In this document: in pieces, positions 46,895 to 57,115 of the stretch
How positions within the stretch are numbered: position 1 is the stretch's first letter
Layout of the letters: each line of letters starts with the position of its first letter
Source of the DNA: Octadecabacter sp.
GTDB taxonomy: Bacteria; Pseudomonadota; Alphaproteobacteria; Rhodobacterales; Rhodobacteraceae
Direction: 5' to 3'
DNA length: 64,000 nucleotides
Assembly: GCA_017886375.1 (NCBI GenBank)
Contig: JAGGNB010000113.1
Span: 1 to 64,000 of the forward strand
The notes under the pieces: model-generated
Told to the model about the DNA's origin: nothing
Seen by the model: the letters and a program-made list of their open reading frames with translations, nothing else
Database searches by the model: none
Made by a program: the position numbers and the translations under genes

Positions 46895-48097
46895 TCACGA
46901 CCGGGTGAACGACCCGACAAGTTCAACATGTGGCGACCAGCGAAACTGATCAACGATATCGATCCAGTGCAGCGTAAATCCTGCAGCAACCAGTGCCGCC
47001 GCATCACGCGAGAACGTCACCGGATTACACGACACCATTGCGACGGCCCGAACCTTTGAAGCGCAAAGTGTCGCGATCTGCGCATCGGCCCCGGCACGGG
47101 GCGGGTCAAGAACGGCAAGATCAAAGCGCTTCAGCTCATCAGGTTCCAGCGGGCGGCGATACAGATCGCGGGTCTCGGTTGTTACTGTCTTTAGACCCTT
47201 GGCATGACGCCAGCCACGATCCAGCGATTCCAACATATCAGAGCTGCTTTCGACGGCATGAACTTCAGCAACTTGCGCAAGTGACAGGGCAATGGTGCCC
47301 GCGCCAGCAAACAAATCAACGCAGCGTTTCGCCCCCGTTGCCGTTTCTAAAACAGCGGAAACGAGCGATTTTTCGCCTTCACGCGTTGCTTGCAGGAATG
47401 CGCCCGCAGGGGGTTCAACACGGGTATTGCCGAACTCCTGATCCGGTGCCTTGCGGGTCACAACAACTTCTTCGTTCCACGCCAACCGTGCCAGATTATG
47501 CGCTTCAGCCAATGCCGCCAATTCGATCCGAAGCTGTCCAGTCAATTCGCGATCTGTCTCAACCATAACATCCAACCCGCCAAGGCTATCCGTCACCGTC
47601 AGGTTGACCTCAGACTTGCGCGACGCCGCGATGATGGTCAGCGCCTCAAGTGCTGGGAATCCAGCGCGGATCGCTGGCAGCAACAGCTGGCAATCTGGAA
47701 TATCAATCAAAGCATCTGAGGCTTTCGCATGAAATCCGACCATCGCGCCTTTTTTCGTGCGCCGTCCCGACAAACGCGCACGTCGGCGGCTTTGCGCCGG
47801 AGATGTGTGGATCGTGCGAAACGGGAACGGCAAATCACGTGCCGTCATCGCGCGTTCAACGATCTTAGTCTTCCACGCTGCAACAAAATCGTCTGACGCG
47901 TGCTGCATCGTACAGCCACCACAGCTTTTGAAATGACGGCAGGGTGGCTTAACACGATCCGCAACGGGCGTGATGATACGCGCGGTGCCATCTGGCAGCG
48001 GCTCAACTTCTTCGCCGGGCAAAACCCGTTCCAGATGTGTGCCATCTGCCAGTTGACCAAGCCCTGCTTGATTAAGCCGTTCTACTATCTGACCCAT
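46895..48097 (-). CDS. 23S rRNA (uracil-C5)-methyltransferase, TrmA/RumA family
   Basis: A 400-residue RNA methyltransferase. The iron-sulfur cluster region has CRHFKSCGGC (Cys53, 59, 62); the SAM fold includes VDLFAGAGTIALSLA and the base motif DPPRAG; the catalytic Cys357 lies in MVSCNPVTFSRD. It probably methylates a uracil in 23S rRNA (RlmD-like). Which position cannot be told. It starts immediately after the ABC exporter stop (TAA-ATG), the last gene of a three-gene operon. Confidence 0.9.
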   Translation of the reverse strand: MGQIVERLNQAGLGQLADGTHLERVLPGEEVEPLPDGTARIITPVADRVKPPCRHFKSCGGCTMQHASDDFVAAWKTKIVERAMTARDLPFPFRTIHTSPAQSRRRARLSGRRTKKGAMVGFHAKASDALIDIPDCQLLLPAIRAGFPALEALTIIAASRKSEVNLTVTDSLGGLDVMVETDRELTGQLRIELAALAEAHNLARLAWNEEVVVTRKAPDQEFGNTRVEPPAGAFLQATREGEKSLVSAVLETATGAKRCVDLFAGAGTIALSLAQVAEVHAVESSSDMLESLDRGWRHAKGLKTVTTETRDLYRRPLEPDELKRFDLAVLDPPRAGADAQIATLCASKVRAVAMVSCNPVTFSRDAAALVAAGFTLHWIDIVDQFRWSPHVELVGSFTRS

Positions 48098-49948
48098 TTA
48101 TTCCGCCGCATCTTTCGTGCTGTCGAACCCACCGGATTGGCGATTCCAATATCGTGCATAGGTTCCTGCGCGTTTCAGCAGGTCCTCATGCGCTCCTTCT
48201 TCCACAATGCGCCCTTCTTCCAGCACAATAATGCGGTCCATACCCGAAATCGTTGAAAGACGGTGGGCGATTGCCACAACCGTCTTGCCGTCCATTGCAC
48301 GATCCAGCGCAATCTGGATCGCAGCCTCAACTTCGCTATCGAGCGCGGATGTCGCTTCGTCCAGCACCAAGATCGGCGCGTCTTTCAACATGGCGCGGGC
48401 TAGTGCAATCCGTTGGCGCTGACCACCGGAAAGTTTCACCCCCCGTTCCCCTAAGTGCGCGTCATATCCCCCGCGACCCACATTGTCGCGAAGGTCGCCG
48501 ATAAAATCATGGGCTTCGGCCTTCCCCGCCGCAGCAATCATCTGTGCATCTGTCGCATCGGGGCGTCCATAAATGATGTTGTCACGTGCCGATCGGTTGA
48601 ACATCGCAGTTTCCTGCGTGACCATTCCGATGGCAGCGCGCAGGCTGTCTTGTGTCACGCCACGCACGGCCTGCCCGTCAATCAGAACATCACCGTTCTC
48701 GGGATCATATAACCGCAACAGCAGCGCCACGAGCGTGGATTTACCAGCTCCAGACGCCCCCACAATGCCGAGCTTTTCGCCCGCTTTGATCGTCAGATTA
48801 ATGCCACCGATCCCGCCTGCCGCACCGCCATATTGAAATGACACGTCGCGAAATTCAATTTCAGCCGCGGTCACATTGATTGGCTTTGCATCTACATTGT
48901 CGGTCAATTGATGCGGCGGGGTCAGGGTCTTCATGCCATCCTCAACCTCTCCGATGTGGCTGAACACTGCCATCAGAACAAAGCTGACCCATCCAGTCAT
49001 TTGACTAAGCCGAATTGACACCGCGCCGATGGCTGCAAGATCGCCAGGTGTGACACCAGCATCGCGCCAAGACAGCCCGAAACCCACCATCGCCAACGGC
49101 AAAATCCCCGCAAGTGTGATGAGGCCAAAGCGGAACAGCGTTGCGACCTCCCCGTAGGCGAGCGCCCGACCACGCAGGTCTTGCATCGCGCTTTGGGCGG
49201 CATCGGATTCATGAAGCGTGCCCGCAAACAATTTGACAGTTTTGATGTTGGTGATCGTGTCGACAACCTGTCCTGTCAGCATCGCGGCCGCGCCTGCGCG
49301 TGCCTTTGATCGTGACCGAATGCGGGGCAGGAAAATCCAGAGAAAGACAACATAGCTCATGATCCAGAACGCCAGCACAATCAGCAGACGGGCATCGATG
49401 GTCATGATAAGAAACGCTGTGCCAATAACCGTCGCCAGCGCGAACAGAACCGCGTTCACCGTTTCAATGACCGTTTCAGTAATTGACCGCGCCACCTGCA
49501 TTTGCTTTTGCGCAATGCGCCCCGCGAAATCATTGTCAAAGAACGTGACCGCCTGTCCCAGTGTCCAGCGGTGCAAACGGCCGACAACCAGCGTGAACAG
49601 GTTTGGCCCAACCACGACGGACTGAAATGACGCCGACAATCCGAAGAGTGCGGGGCGCAAAACCATCAACAACACGACGGCGCCAATCAGCAACCCGGCG
49701 CTGTCGCCAATGGGCTGCGTTGACGCCGCGATGTCCACGACTTGCCCCAACAGGAACATCGCCAAAACTTCGGTCGCGCCCGCCAATGCGGATATAAATG
49801 CAGCCAGCCCAATAACGCGCCACGCGCCAGACAGCGCCCAGTTGAAGAACCGCGCGAGGGTATCTGGCGGTGGGCCATCGGCCTCCATTCGGCTGTCGAT
49901 CAGATTGCCAAGGCGTTTGATCATCTGTTGATACCGCGTTGCAATCAT
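48098..49948 (-). CDS. ABC exporter, fused membrane and ATPase domains (second subunit)
   Basis: A 616-residue half-transporter. Membrane domain about 35-330 (six helices), then an ATPase with Walker A GASGAGKST (397-405), LSGGQ (506-510) and ILVLDEATSALD with the catalytic Glu531. Both catalytic features are intact. MsbA/multidrug-like exporter family; substrate unknown. Its ATG overlaps the stop of the first subunit (ATGA), so the two probably form a heterodimer. Confidence 0.9.
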   Translation of the reverse strand: MIATRYQQMIKRLGNLIDSRMEADGPPPDTLARFFNWALSGAWRVIGLAAFISALAGATEVLAMFLLGQVVDIAASTQPIGDSAGLLIGAVVLLMVLRPALFGLSASFQSVVVGPNLFTLVVGRLHRWTLGQAVTFFDNDFAGRIAQKQMQVARSITETVIETVNAVLFALATVIGTAFLIMTIDARLLIVLAFWIMSYVVFLWIFLPRIRSRSKARAGAAAMLTGQVVDTITNIKTVKLFAGTLHESDAAQSAMQDLRGRALAYGEVATLFRFGLITLAGILPLAMVGFGLSWRDAGVTPGDLAAIGAVSIRLSQMTGWVSFVLMAVFSHIGEVEDGMKTLTPPHQLTDNVDAKPINVTAAEIEFRDVSFQYGGAAGGIGGINLTIKAGEKLGIVGASGAGKSTLVALLLRLYDPENGDVLIDGQAVRGVTQDSLRAAIGMVTQETAMFNRSARDNIIYGRPDATDAQMIAAAGKAEAHDFIGDLRDNVGRGGYDAHLGERGVKLSGGQRQRIALARAMLKDAPILVLDEATSALDSEVEAAIQIALDRAMDGKTVVAIAHRLSTISGMDRIIVLEEGRIVEEGAHEDLLKRAGTYARYWNRQSGGFDSTKDAAE

Positions 49949-51792
49949 TGCGCGGCCTCAATTTCTGTACCGATAAAACCACCGGATTGACGCGCCCAGA
50001 AGCCGGCATATTGCCCATTCAGCGCGAGCAGCGTGTCGTGTGTTCCGTCTTCAACGACTTTGCCACCGTCCATCACTACGATCCTGTCCATCTGCGAAAT
50101 CGTCGACAGCCGGTGCGCGATAGCGATGACAGTTTTGCCATCCATCAGGGCTTTCAACGTCTTCTGGATCGTCGCCTCAACCTCGGAATCAAGCGCTGAC
50201 GTCGCCTCGTCCAGCAATAGGATAGGCGCATCTTTCAGGATCACGCGCGCCAGCGTGATGCGTTGGCGCTGCCCACCTGACAGCTTCACACCGCGTTCAC
50301 CGACTTGGGCATCAAAGCCTTTGCGACCTTGTCCGTCTTCAAGATCAAGAATGAAATCATAGGCTTCGGCTTGTTTTGCCGCTGCGATCACCTGTGCGTC
50401 TGACGCGCTTGGATTTCCATACAGAATGTTGTCGCGCACGGACCGATGCAGGAGGGAGCTTTCCTGTTGTACCATGCCGATCGCTTGCCGCAGGGAGTCC
50501 TGACTGACCCCTGCGATGTCCTGACCATCAATCAAGATACGTCCGGATTCTGCATCGTAAAATCGCAATAGGAGCTTAACCAGTGTCGATTTTCCTGCGC
50601 CGGACCGCCCAACCAAACCTATCTTTTCACCCGGTGCAACCGTCAGGGTTAGGTTGTCGATCCCACCAGACGCACGCCCGTAATGATGGCTCAAGGATTG
50701 GATATCCAAGCCGCCGCCAAGAACCTGCAGTGGCTTGGCGTCCGTCGCATCGGTCAACGTGATCGGTTGGGCAATCGTCTCCATGCCCTCGGAAATAACG
50801 CCAAGATTTTGGAACAGGTTCGTCACTGCCCACATGATCCAACCTGTCATCGAATTGAGCCTTAGGGTTAACGCCGCAGCAGCAGCAACGATACCCGCCG
50901 TCGCTAAGCCGCCCGACCAGAGCCACAGTGCCCAACCAACAACCGACACAATCAAGATGCCGTTCAGCAAGACAAGCGATACATCCATAATTGAGAAAAG
51001 CCGCATTTCGCGTTGCAGGGCTGAGCGCGTGTTTTCAATCGCCTCACGTGCATAGTTGATTTCGCGATCATGGTGCGCAAACATTTTGACGGAATGGATG
51101 TTGGTATAGCTGTCCACAACGCGGCCCGTTACCTCAGACCTTGCATCAGAAGATGCCTTGGCCGCGGGGCCGACGCGGCGAACTGTCCAACGCATCAGGA
51201 CGATGTAAAGCGCGAACCAAATCACCAGCGGCAGCAACAACCGCGGATCGGCACCCATCAATAGAACACCCGCGCCAATGATATACGCGAGCGAGAATGT
51301 CACCGCGTCAAACGCTTGAAACGCGACCTCACCAGCTGCGGGTGGTGTCTGCATAATACGGTTGGCGATGCGGCCCGCAAAGTCATTTTCAAACCAACCA
51401 ACAGACTGGCGCAACACGTGGCGATGTGCGCGCCAACGCACGATAGTCCCAAAATTTGGAATGATTGACTGGTTCAAAAGGGCAACGTCGATGATCTGCA
51501 AGAGTGGGCGCAACGTGAGCAGGAAGACCGCAACAAAGAAGAATTCCAATCCATGGTCAGCCCACACGGATTCTTCGGACCCGGGTGCGATCAGATCGAT
51601 AAGACGACCCATGTAGGAAATCAGCCAAATCTCAACTGTTGCAACGATGACGGACATGATTCCAGCAGCCCAGAACACCCGTTTGAACGGGCGCACGTAG
51701 GTTAACAGGAACGGCCAAAGGCGCGTTGGCGGGACGTCGTCCTCGGCATACGCCTCATACGGGTCAACAAGATTTTCAAAGAAGCGAAACAC
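49945..51792 (-). CDS. ABC exporter, fused membrane and ATPase domains (first subunit)
   Basis: A 615-residue half-transporter, similar in plan to its partner. ATPase motifs: GRSGAGKST, LSGGQRQR and ILLLDEATSALD. The start is GTG at 51792 with AAGGA seven bases before it. The N-terminus has an acidic stretch (EAYAEDD) before the first helix. First gene of the exporter-methyltransferase operon. Substrate unknown. Confidence 0.9.
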   Translation of the reverse strand: MFRFFENLVDPYEAYAEDDVPPTRLWPFLLTYVRPFKRVFWAAGIMSVIVATVEIWLISYMGRLIDLIAPGSEESVWADHGLEFFFVAVFLLTLRPLLQIIDVALLNQSIIPNFGTIVRWRAHRHVLRQSVGWFENDFAGRIANRIMQTPPAAGEVAFQAFDAVTFSLAYIIGAGVLLMGADPRLLLPLVIWFALYIVLMRWTVRRVGPAAKASSDARSEVTGRVVDSYTNIHSVKMFAHHDREINYAREAIENTRSALQREMRLFSIMDVSLVLLNGILIVSVVGWALWLWSGGLATAGIVAAAAALTLRLNSMTGWIMWAVTNLFQNLGVISEGMETIAQPITLTDATDAKPLQVLGGGLDIQSLSHHYGRASGGIDNLTLTVAPGEKIGLVGRSGAGKSTLVKLLLRFYDAESGRILIDGQDIAGVSQDSLRQAIGMVQQESSLLHRSVRDNILYGNPSASDAQVIAAAKQAEAYDFILDLEDGQGRKGFDAQVGERGVKLSGGQRQRITLARVILKDAPILLLDEATSALDSEVEATIQKTLKALMDGKTVIAIAHRLSTISQMDRIVVMDGGKVVEDGTHDTLLALNGQYAGFWARQSGGFIGTEIEAAQ

Positions 51793-51831
51793 GGCAGGTT
51801 CCTTTCCCTAGCCGATATAGACCGGATTACG

Positions 51832-52404
51832 TCACAGGAAAACCAGTCCTGAAAAGATCGCCAATGCGATGGCCATAATACGCATAAAAATCCGCCACTT
51901 AGATGCGTCCGCGAGGAGGGTTTTTAGCAGGCTTCCTGCATAGGTCCAAAACAGGCAGACACAAAGGTTTGTGGCGGAGAAAGTTATTGCAAGCATTGTC
52001 GCCTGCATCATCGGTGACAGGTCTGCGATCATCGCGGATGCAGATGTGGCAACGGCCCATATTTTCGGGTTTACCCATTGGAACAGGATCGCCTGAATGA
52101 ACGTAAAGGGGCGATCGGTGTCGCGTGTTTGCACCGGTTTTGCATGCCACAGCTTCCACGCCATCGAAAGGATCCACAACGACGCGATGATCATCAAAAC
52201 GATACGCAAAGTTGGGAACGCCTCAATCAGCGCGCCCAATCCCAAGCCGGTGACGAAGGCAATAAACCCAACGCCCAGCGCCACGCCCAACAGATGTGGC
52301 AAAGTGGCGCGAAAACCAAACCGTGCGCCCGACGTCGTAAGAAGGATGACATTCGGACCGGGGGAAAACAGGCCAAGGAAGACAAAGCCGACGAGCGCCG
52401 TCAC
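51832..52404 (-). CDS. LysE/RhtB family amino-acid exporter
   Basis: A 190-residue integral membrane protein of the LysE superfamily, with the conserved FSPGPNVILL near the start, LGVALGVGFIAFVTGLGLGAL, and WVNPKIWAVATSASA. About six hydrophobic segments. Substrate (homoserine lactone, threonine or other) unknown. The start is GTG overlapping the cca stop (GTGA), and the gene ends 40 bp before the ABC exporter gene begins on the same strand. Confidence 0.9.
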   Translation of the reverse strand: MTALVGFVFLGLFSPGPNVILLTTSGARFGFRATLPHLLGVALGVGFIAFVTGLGLGALIEAFPTLRIVLMIIASLWILSMAWKLWHAKPVQTRDTDRPFTFIQAILFQWVNPKIWAVATSASAMIADLSPMMQATMLAITFSATNLCVCLFWTYAGSLLKTLLADASKWRIFMRIMAIALAIFSGLVFL

Positions 52405-53555
52405 GGGAGTGCTAAGAGGTCAGGCTTTGCCATTGTAAAACCGGATGCGATCCATGCCGTTTCAAGCTGTTTGAGGCGTGCACCCAATGCGGGACCTGCG
52501 TAGGTTGGCATCAGGTCTTTGGCCGTTACGGGGTAGTTTTGTGCACCACCAAACTGCGCCGCGTCCATATCGATCTTTGTAAAGGTGCCGCCGGACAATG
52601 CCGCCCGCAACATTAACGCTTCGATCGCAAGCTCAGAACCCAGATTGTAGCCCAAAGGTGCAGCATCAATCACCGACAACGCGCCGTCACGGATACGGGT
52701 GAATTCAAGGGTGTCGGCCTTGGAGAGGCGCAGCTGCGATGTAACATCACCGGGATTTATGGCAGCAAGTCGCGTGTGCAAATGTGCGGGGCGGCCGAGT
52801 TGTTCTTGAAGATGGATAAGCGGCGCGAGGGCCGACACATCCGCGCCCGCAAGCAGACGACCCAACGCCCCGCACATTGCCATGGACGCCATTGCAGGTG
52901 CGGGGTTTGGCGCAAGGAGGGTTTTCAAAAGCTCGGTCCGCACCCGTTCTTTTGCAAGGCCTTCCAACCCATCAAGATTGGCGGCGCAGGCCGCAAACCC
53001 ATCCGCATTTATCCCCTGATCGGGGTCGCCAAACCACGCATAGAAACGGAAAAACCGCAAAATACGCAGGTAATCTTCACGGATCCGCAAATCAGCGTCA
53101 TTGATGAACCGCACGTGTCGGGCGTGCAAATCAGGGATGCCCCCGACAGGGTCGATGACCGTACCATCCGGCGCGCAATACAGCGCGTTCATCGTGAAAT
53201 CACGGCGCACAGCGTCTTCTTGCAGGGTGTCTGAAAACGCCACAACAGCATGGCGACCATCGGTTTCAACATCGTTGCGGAACGTCGTGATCTCAAACGG
53301 TCGATGATCAGAAATGACTGTAACTGTGCCATGGTCAATGCCGGTCGCAATAACCTTAAGTCTCGCATCCTTTGCCAATTGCATGACCACATCAGGCCGC
53401 GCGTTTGTCGCAAGGTCCAAGTCAGCCACAGGCATATCGACCAAGGCGTTTCGCACACAGCCACCGACGAAATAAACCTCATATCCCGCGTCCACCAGCA
53501 TCCCTGTCACCGCCTTGGATGCATCCGAGTTCAACCAGTTTGCCGACAGTTTCAT
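52401..53555 (-). CDS. cca: CCA tRNA nucleotidyltransferase / poly(A) polymerase family
   Basis: A 384-residue class II nucleotidyltransferase. The head domain shows YFVGGCVRNALVDMPVADLDLAT (about 29-51), the RRDFTMNALY motif and RIREDYLRILRFFRF. In alphaproteobacteria such single proteins act as CCA-adding enzymes. The ATG overlaps the Nudix stop (ATGA), and its stop overlaps the LysE-type gene start. Confidence 0.92.
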   Translation of the reverse strand: MKLSANWLNSDASKAVTGMLVDAGYEVYFVGGCVRNALVDMPVADLDLATNARPDVVMQLAKDARLKVIATGIDHGTVTVISDHRPFEITTFRNDVETDGRHAVVAFSDTLQEDAVRRDFTMNALYCAPDGTVIDPVGGIPDLHARHVRFINDADLRIREDYLRILRFFRFYAWFGDPDQGINADGFAACAANLDGLEGLAKERVRTELLKTLLAPNPAPAMASMAMCGALGRLLAGADVSALAPLIHLQEQLGRPAHLHTRLAAINPGDVTSQLRLSKADTLEFTRIRDGALSVIDAAPLGYNLGSELAIEALMLRAALSGGTFTKIDMDAAQFGGAQNYPVTAKDLMPTYAGPALGARLKQLETAWIASGFTMAKPDLLALP

Positions 53556-54148
53556 TCGACCACCGCCTCAGCCATTGCGCGCAGGATACGCGCGGTTGCG
53601 CCCCAGATATAATAAGGGCCGTAGGGGACGGTATAATAGTAGCGTTTTTGCCCACGCCAATGACGGCCTTCGATGCGATAATTCGCAAGTGTTAAGACGT
53701 GGCGCAACGGCACGGTGAACGCCTCTTCCACCTCACCCGGTTCAAGTTTGAACGTCAAATCCGAAGGCACCATCGCGATAATCGGCGTGATCGAATAATT
53801 CGTGATGGTGTCATGATAGGGCAATTGACCAAGGATTGTGGCCACCCTTCGGTTGAGGCCAATTTCCTCCTCTGCCTCACGCAGGGCAGTGTGGTTCAGG
53901 TCGCGATCGGTGTCGTCCCTGCGGCCCCCTGCAAACGCAATCTGCCCGGGGTGATGTTTCAGATGGGCCGCGCGTTTTGTCAGGATAAGCTGCCCGTTTT
54001 CCGTCACCGCGATCAACACGGCTGCTGGTTTCAAAATACGTCCTTCGGGCAACACCACGCCTGGATTCAGATCAAAATCTGACGTCGACCTCCCTGCATT
54101 TTCAATACAGCGCTGAAGCGTCTTGTTCAGGTCTTCAGGGCTTTGCAT
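53552..54148 (-). CDS. Nudix CoA pyrophosphatase-like hydrolase
   Basis: A 198-residue Nudix protein of the NudL/CoA diphosphatase type. The box reads GGRRDDTDRDLNHTALREAE (then EEIG), slightly altered from the usual Gx5Ex7REUxEExGU (first Glu replaced by Asp). The ATG at 54148 (AAGGGA upstream) is chosen over 54163 or 54223; it overlaps the hslO end by 14 bp. Substrate probably CoA derivatives, by family. Confidence 0.88.
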   Translation of the reverse strand: MQSPEDLNKTLQRCIENAGRSTSDFDLNPGVVLPEGRILKPAAVLIAVTENGQLILTKRAAHLKHHPGQIAFAGGRRDDTDRDLNHTALREAEEEIGLNRRVATILGQLPYHDTITNYSITPIIAMVPSDLTFKLEPGEVEEAFTVPLRHVLTLANYRIEGRHWRGQKRYYYTVPYGPYYIWGATARILRAMAEAVVE

Positions 54149-55148
54149 CCGATCCCTTTGCATCCGGTCCTTCTGTTGCTTCAAACCCCAACGTGTTGGG
54201 TTGAAACACATAATGCGAACCACAGAACTGGCAGTCAGCTGTGACTGTGCCTTCTTCAGTAGTCATATGTTTGATGTCTTTGGCCGAATAAATTGACAGC
54301 GACTGGCGCACTTTATCTGGCGAACACGAACAGCCAAATTCAACCGCTTGCGGGTCAAACACGCGCGGGGCTTCTTCGTGAAACAGGCGCACCAGCAATT
54401 CGGTTGGCTGTACGGTCGGGCCGATCAATTCCATTTCTTCGGCCGTGCGCAGAAGGGTGGTGGCACGGGTCCAATTTTCGCCTTCGTCATCATCCAGAAT
54501 ATCAGCGGCGGTCAGCAACCCATTGTCGGCCACTGGCTCACTCGCAACGGACGGGGACGCCTTAGGCATCGCCTGCAACATAATTCCGCCCGCACGCCAC
54601 GATTCCGCCCCGCCCGGAACAGACGCCTTACCGTATGTCAGCTGGAAAGCTGTCGGCAGCTGTTCGGATTGCGCGAAATACGCCTCAGCGCAGGCAGACA
54701 ATGACCCACCAGCAATTGGTGTGATTCCTTGATAGGGAACCATGCCTTCGCCTTGGTCAATCAGGATCGCGAAATAGCCTTTGCCGACCTGACTAAACGG
54801 ATGCCCAGTCGGGTCGATCGCGTCCTTGTCATAGCTGGCATAGGCACGCACGCGGGCCGGCTTGCCGTCAGCTGATGGGCCGTAATAATCCGTCGCGATC
54901 AAGCGTGCTGGGCCGTCGCCGCGCACTTGCAATGACAGCTTCCAACGCAGTTTAATCGTCTGACCAATCAATGCGGTCAACAATGCCATCTCTGCGACCA
55001 ATGCCTCAATGGCTGGGGGGTAATCGTGCTGCGCCAGCACATTGTCCAACACGCCATCAAGACGCGCGATGCGCCCACGAATATCAGACCGGTCAAGCTG
55101 AAATGGCAGGACGGTATCATCCCAAGCGATGTGTGATGCAATAGTCAT
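54135..55148 (-). CDS. hslO: Redox-regulated chaperone Hsp33
   Basis: A 337-residue Hsp33, a holdase activated by oxidation. The zinc-binding cysteines are CSC (273, 275) and CQFC (306, 309); the N-terminal domain is present, with LPFQLDRSDIRGRIARLD at the start. A longer tail rich in Ala, Lys and Asp follows the zinc site. It is divergent from the Nudix gene at 55220 and coupled to the downstream CoA pyrophosphatase-like gene. Confidence 0.96.
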   Translation of the reverse strand: MTIASHIAWDDTVLPFQLDRSDIRGRIARLDGVLDNVLAQHDYPPAIEALVAEMALLTALIGQTIKLRWKLSLQVRGDGPARLIATDYYGPSADGKPARVRAYASYDKDAIDPTGHPFSQVGKGYFAILIDQGEGMVPYQGITPIAGGSLSACAEAYFAQSEQLPTAFQLTYGKASVPGGAESWRAGGIMLQAMPKASPSVASEPVADNGLLTAADILDDDEGENWTRATTLLRTAEEMELIGPTVQPTELLVRLFHEEAPRVFDPQAVEFGCSCSPDKVRQSLSIYSAKDIKHMTTEEGTVTADCQFCGSHYVFQPNTLGFEATEGPDAKGSDAKP

Positions 55149-55219
55149 TGGGGTTTCCTAACAAGTCCAAGGTTGGCATACCGCGTCCATATAGGTGCCA
55201 CAAGGCGAGGAAAAAGGGC

Positions 55220-55663
55220 ATGATCAAACGGTACGGCGAACGGGTTGACCCTGCTATGCACTACACGCCGCGCCCCGGCGCCTATGTGATCTTGCAACGC
55301 GGGCATGATTTGCTGCTGACGGTGCAAGACGGGACACGGCTCGAACATCCTGAAATACAACTGCCAGGCGGAGGGATCGATGCGGGCGAACAAATCTTGC
55401 CTGCGCTGCATCGTGAAGTTATGGAAGAAACCGGCTGGCGGATGGGCAAGCCGCGTCGCATAGGGGTCTACAAACGCTTTGTTTTTATGCCGGACTACGA
55501 CATGTGGGCAGAGAAAATTTGCACGATCTATTGGTCGCGACCGACGCTGTGTTTGGGGGCCCCTTTGGAAGACAGTCACACCGCGGTTTGGGTCCCGATG
55601 AACGACGCCCCTGCCCTATTGTCCAATGATGGTGACGCTACGTTCGTGGCCAGCTTGCTCTAG
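55220..55663 (+). CDS. Nudix hydrolase
   Basis: A 147-residue Nudix protein with the box [20 protein letters not shown] (then ETGW) and the lead [20 protein letters not shown]. Substrate unknown. The ATG at 55220 has GAGG about nine bases upstream; the frame extends to 55148 without support. argG starts 52 bp after its stop. A GNAT or ADP-ribose pyrophosphatase-type substrate cannot be distinguished. Confidence 0.88.
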   Translation: MIKRYGERVDPAMHYTPRPGAYVILQRGHDLLLTVQDGTRLEHPEIQLPGGGIDAGEQILPALHREVMEETGWRMGKPRRIGVYKRFVFMPDYDMWAEKICTIYWSRPTLCLGAPLEDSHTAVWVPMNDAPALLSNDGDATFVASLL

Positions 55664-55715
55664 CGCAGAAATCGGAGTACCTCGCGAGCGATTAATGCTC
55701 AGGAGCCTTGCGCCA

Positions 55716-56948
55716 ATGTCTAAAGTCACCGCACCCAAAAAAGTCGTCCTCGCCTATTCCGGCGGTTTGGACACGTCGATCATTTTGAAATGGTTGCAGA
55801 CGGAATACGGCTGTGAGGTCGTTACGTTCACCGCCGATCTCGGCCAAGGTGAGGAACTTGAGCCGGCGCGCGCCAAAGCTGAGCTTATGGGCATCCCGCC
55901 TGAGAATATCTATATCGAAGACGTCCGTGAAGAATTCGTGCGCGATTTCGTCTTCCCGATGTTTCGCGCAAATGCTGTCTACGAGGGGCTATACCTGCTG
56001 GGCACGTCTATCGCTAGACCATTGATTTCAAAGCGTTTAGTTGAGATTGCGGCAGAAGTCGGCGCAGATGCGGTGGCCCATGGCGCGACCGGAAAAGGCA
56101 ACGACCAAGTGCGGTTCGAACTGGCTGCCTATGCACTGAACCCCGATATCAAAGTCATCGCGCCGTGGCGTGAGTGGGACTTGTCCAGCCGCACGAAACT
56201 GCTGGAGTTCGCCGAAGAACATCAAATCCCGGTCGCAAAAGACAAACGCGGCGAAGCGCCGTTTTCTGTCGATGCAAATCTGCTGCACACATCATCCGAA
56301 GGTAAGGTTCTTGAAGACCCCGCAGAGATGGCACCAGATTACGTTTATCAGCGCACAGTTGCGCCAGAAGACGCACCAGATACGCCCGAGTTTGTAGAGA
56401 TCGGATTTGAGCGTGGCGATGCTGTTTCGATCAATGGCGAGGCGATGTCGCCAGCTACAATCCTTACTAAACTCAATGAGTTAGGCGGAAATCACGGCTG
56501 TGGCCGTCTTGATCTGGTTGAGGGTCGTTTCGTGGGCATGAAGTCCCGTGGCATTTATGAAACGCCCGGTGGCACGCTGCTGCTTGAGGCGCATCGTGGG
56601 ATTGAATCCATCACGCTCGATCGCGGCGCTGCGCATCTGAAAGACGAGCTGATGCCACGCTACGCTGAGCTGATTTACAATGGTTTCTGGTACTCGCCTG
56701 AGCGCGAAATGTTACAAGCCGCGATTGATAAATCGCAGGAGCATGTGACCGGAACCGTGAAGCTAAAGCTCTACAAAGGGTCGGCCAGAACGGTTGGTCG
56801 TTGGTCCGATCATTCGCTGTATTCAGAGGCGCATGTGACGTTCGAAGACGACGCCGGTGCATACGATCAAAAGGACGCTGCAGGTTTCATTCAGTTGAAC
56901 GCGCTGCGGCTTAAGCTTCTGGCGGCACGTAATAAGCGGCTGAAATAA
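55716..56948 (+). CDS. argG: Argininosuccinate synthase
   Basis: A 410-residue enzyme joining citrulline and aspartate with ATP. The ATP pyrophosphatase motif [13 protein letters not shown] (about 10-22) is at the start; [28 protein letters not shown] and the C-terminal region with [18 protein letters not shown] follow. The ATG at 55716 with AGGAG upstream is the family start; the frame extends further. A terminator-like hairpin follows 7 bp after the stop. Confidence 0.97.
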   Translation: MSKVTAPKKVVLAYSGGLDTSIILKWLQTEYGCEVVTFTADLGQGEELEPARAKAELMGIPPENIYIEDVREEFVRDFVFPMFRANAVYEGLYLLGTSIARPLISKRLVEIAAEVGADAVAHGATGKGNDQVRFELAAYALNPDIKVIAPWREWDLSSRTKLLEFAEEHQIPVAKDKRGEAPFSVDANLLHTSSEGKVLEDPAEMAPDYVYQRTVAPEDAPDTPEFVEIGFERGDAVSINGEAMSPATILTKLNELGGNHGCGRLDLVEGRFVGMKSRGIYETPGGTLLLEAHRGIESITLDRGAAHLKDELMPRYAELIYNGFWYSPEREMLQAAIDKSQEHVTGTVKLKLYKGSARTVGRWSDHSLYSEAHVTFEDDAGAYDQKDAAGFIQLNALRLKLLAARNKRLK

Positions 56949-56955
56949 AACAGAA

Positions 56956-56985
56956 AAGCCCGGAAGCAGTGATGGGTCCGGGCTT
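56956..56985 (+). terminator. argG terminator
   Basis: Nine-bp stem AAGCCCGGA / TCCGGGCTT with a 12-base loop just after the argG stop. Arms end in A and T tracts only weakly, so the strength is uncertain. Confidence 0.65.
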
Positions 56986-57006
56986 GGTACTTGTGAAGAA
57001 CATAGG

Positions 57007-57105
57007 TTACTGGGCGGTCACAACTGTCATTACGAGATTGCCATCGGGCTTGATTAGGCCGTCTTCCATAGCGCCAAGCGTGTATTCAAATACGCCGGTC
57101 GCCAT
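57007..57105 (-). other. Possible short ORF or gene remnant, 32 codons
   Basis: A minus-strand frame begins with ATG 11 bp after the sulfotransferase-like stop and ends in TAA. Its product (VFEYTLGAMEDGLIKPDGNL in the middle) has balanced composition, like the end of a real protein. No ribosome binding site is clear. It may be a remnant of a longer gene or chance. Confidence 0.3.
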
Positions 57106-57115
57106 GCCACCAGTT

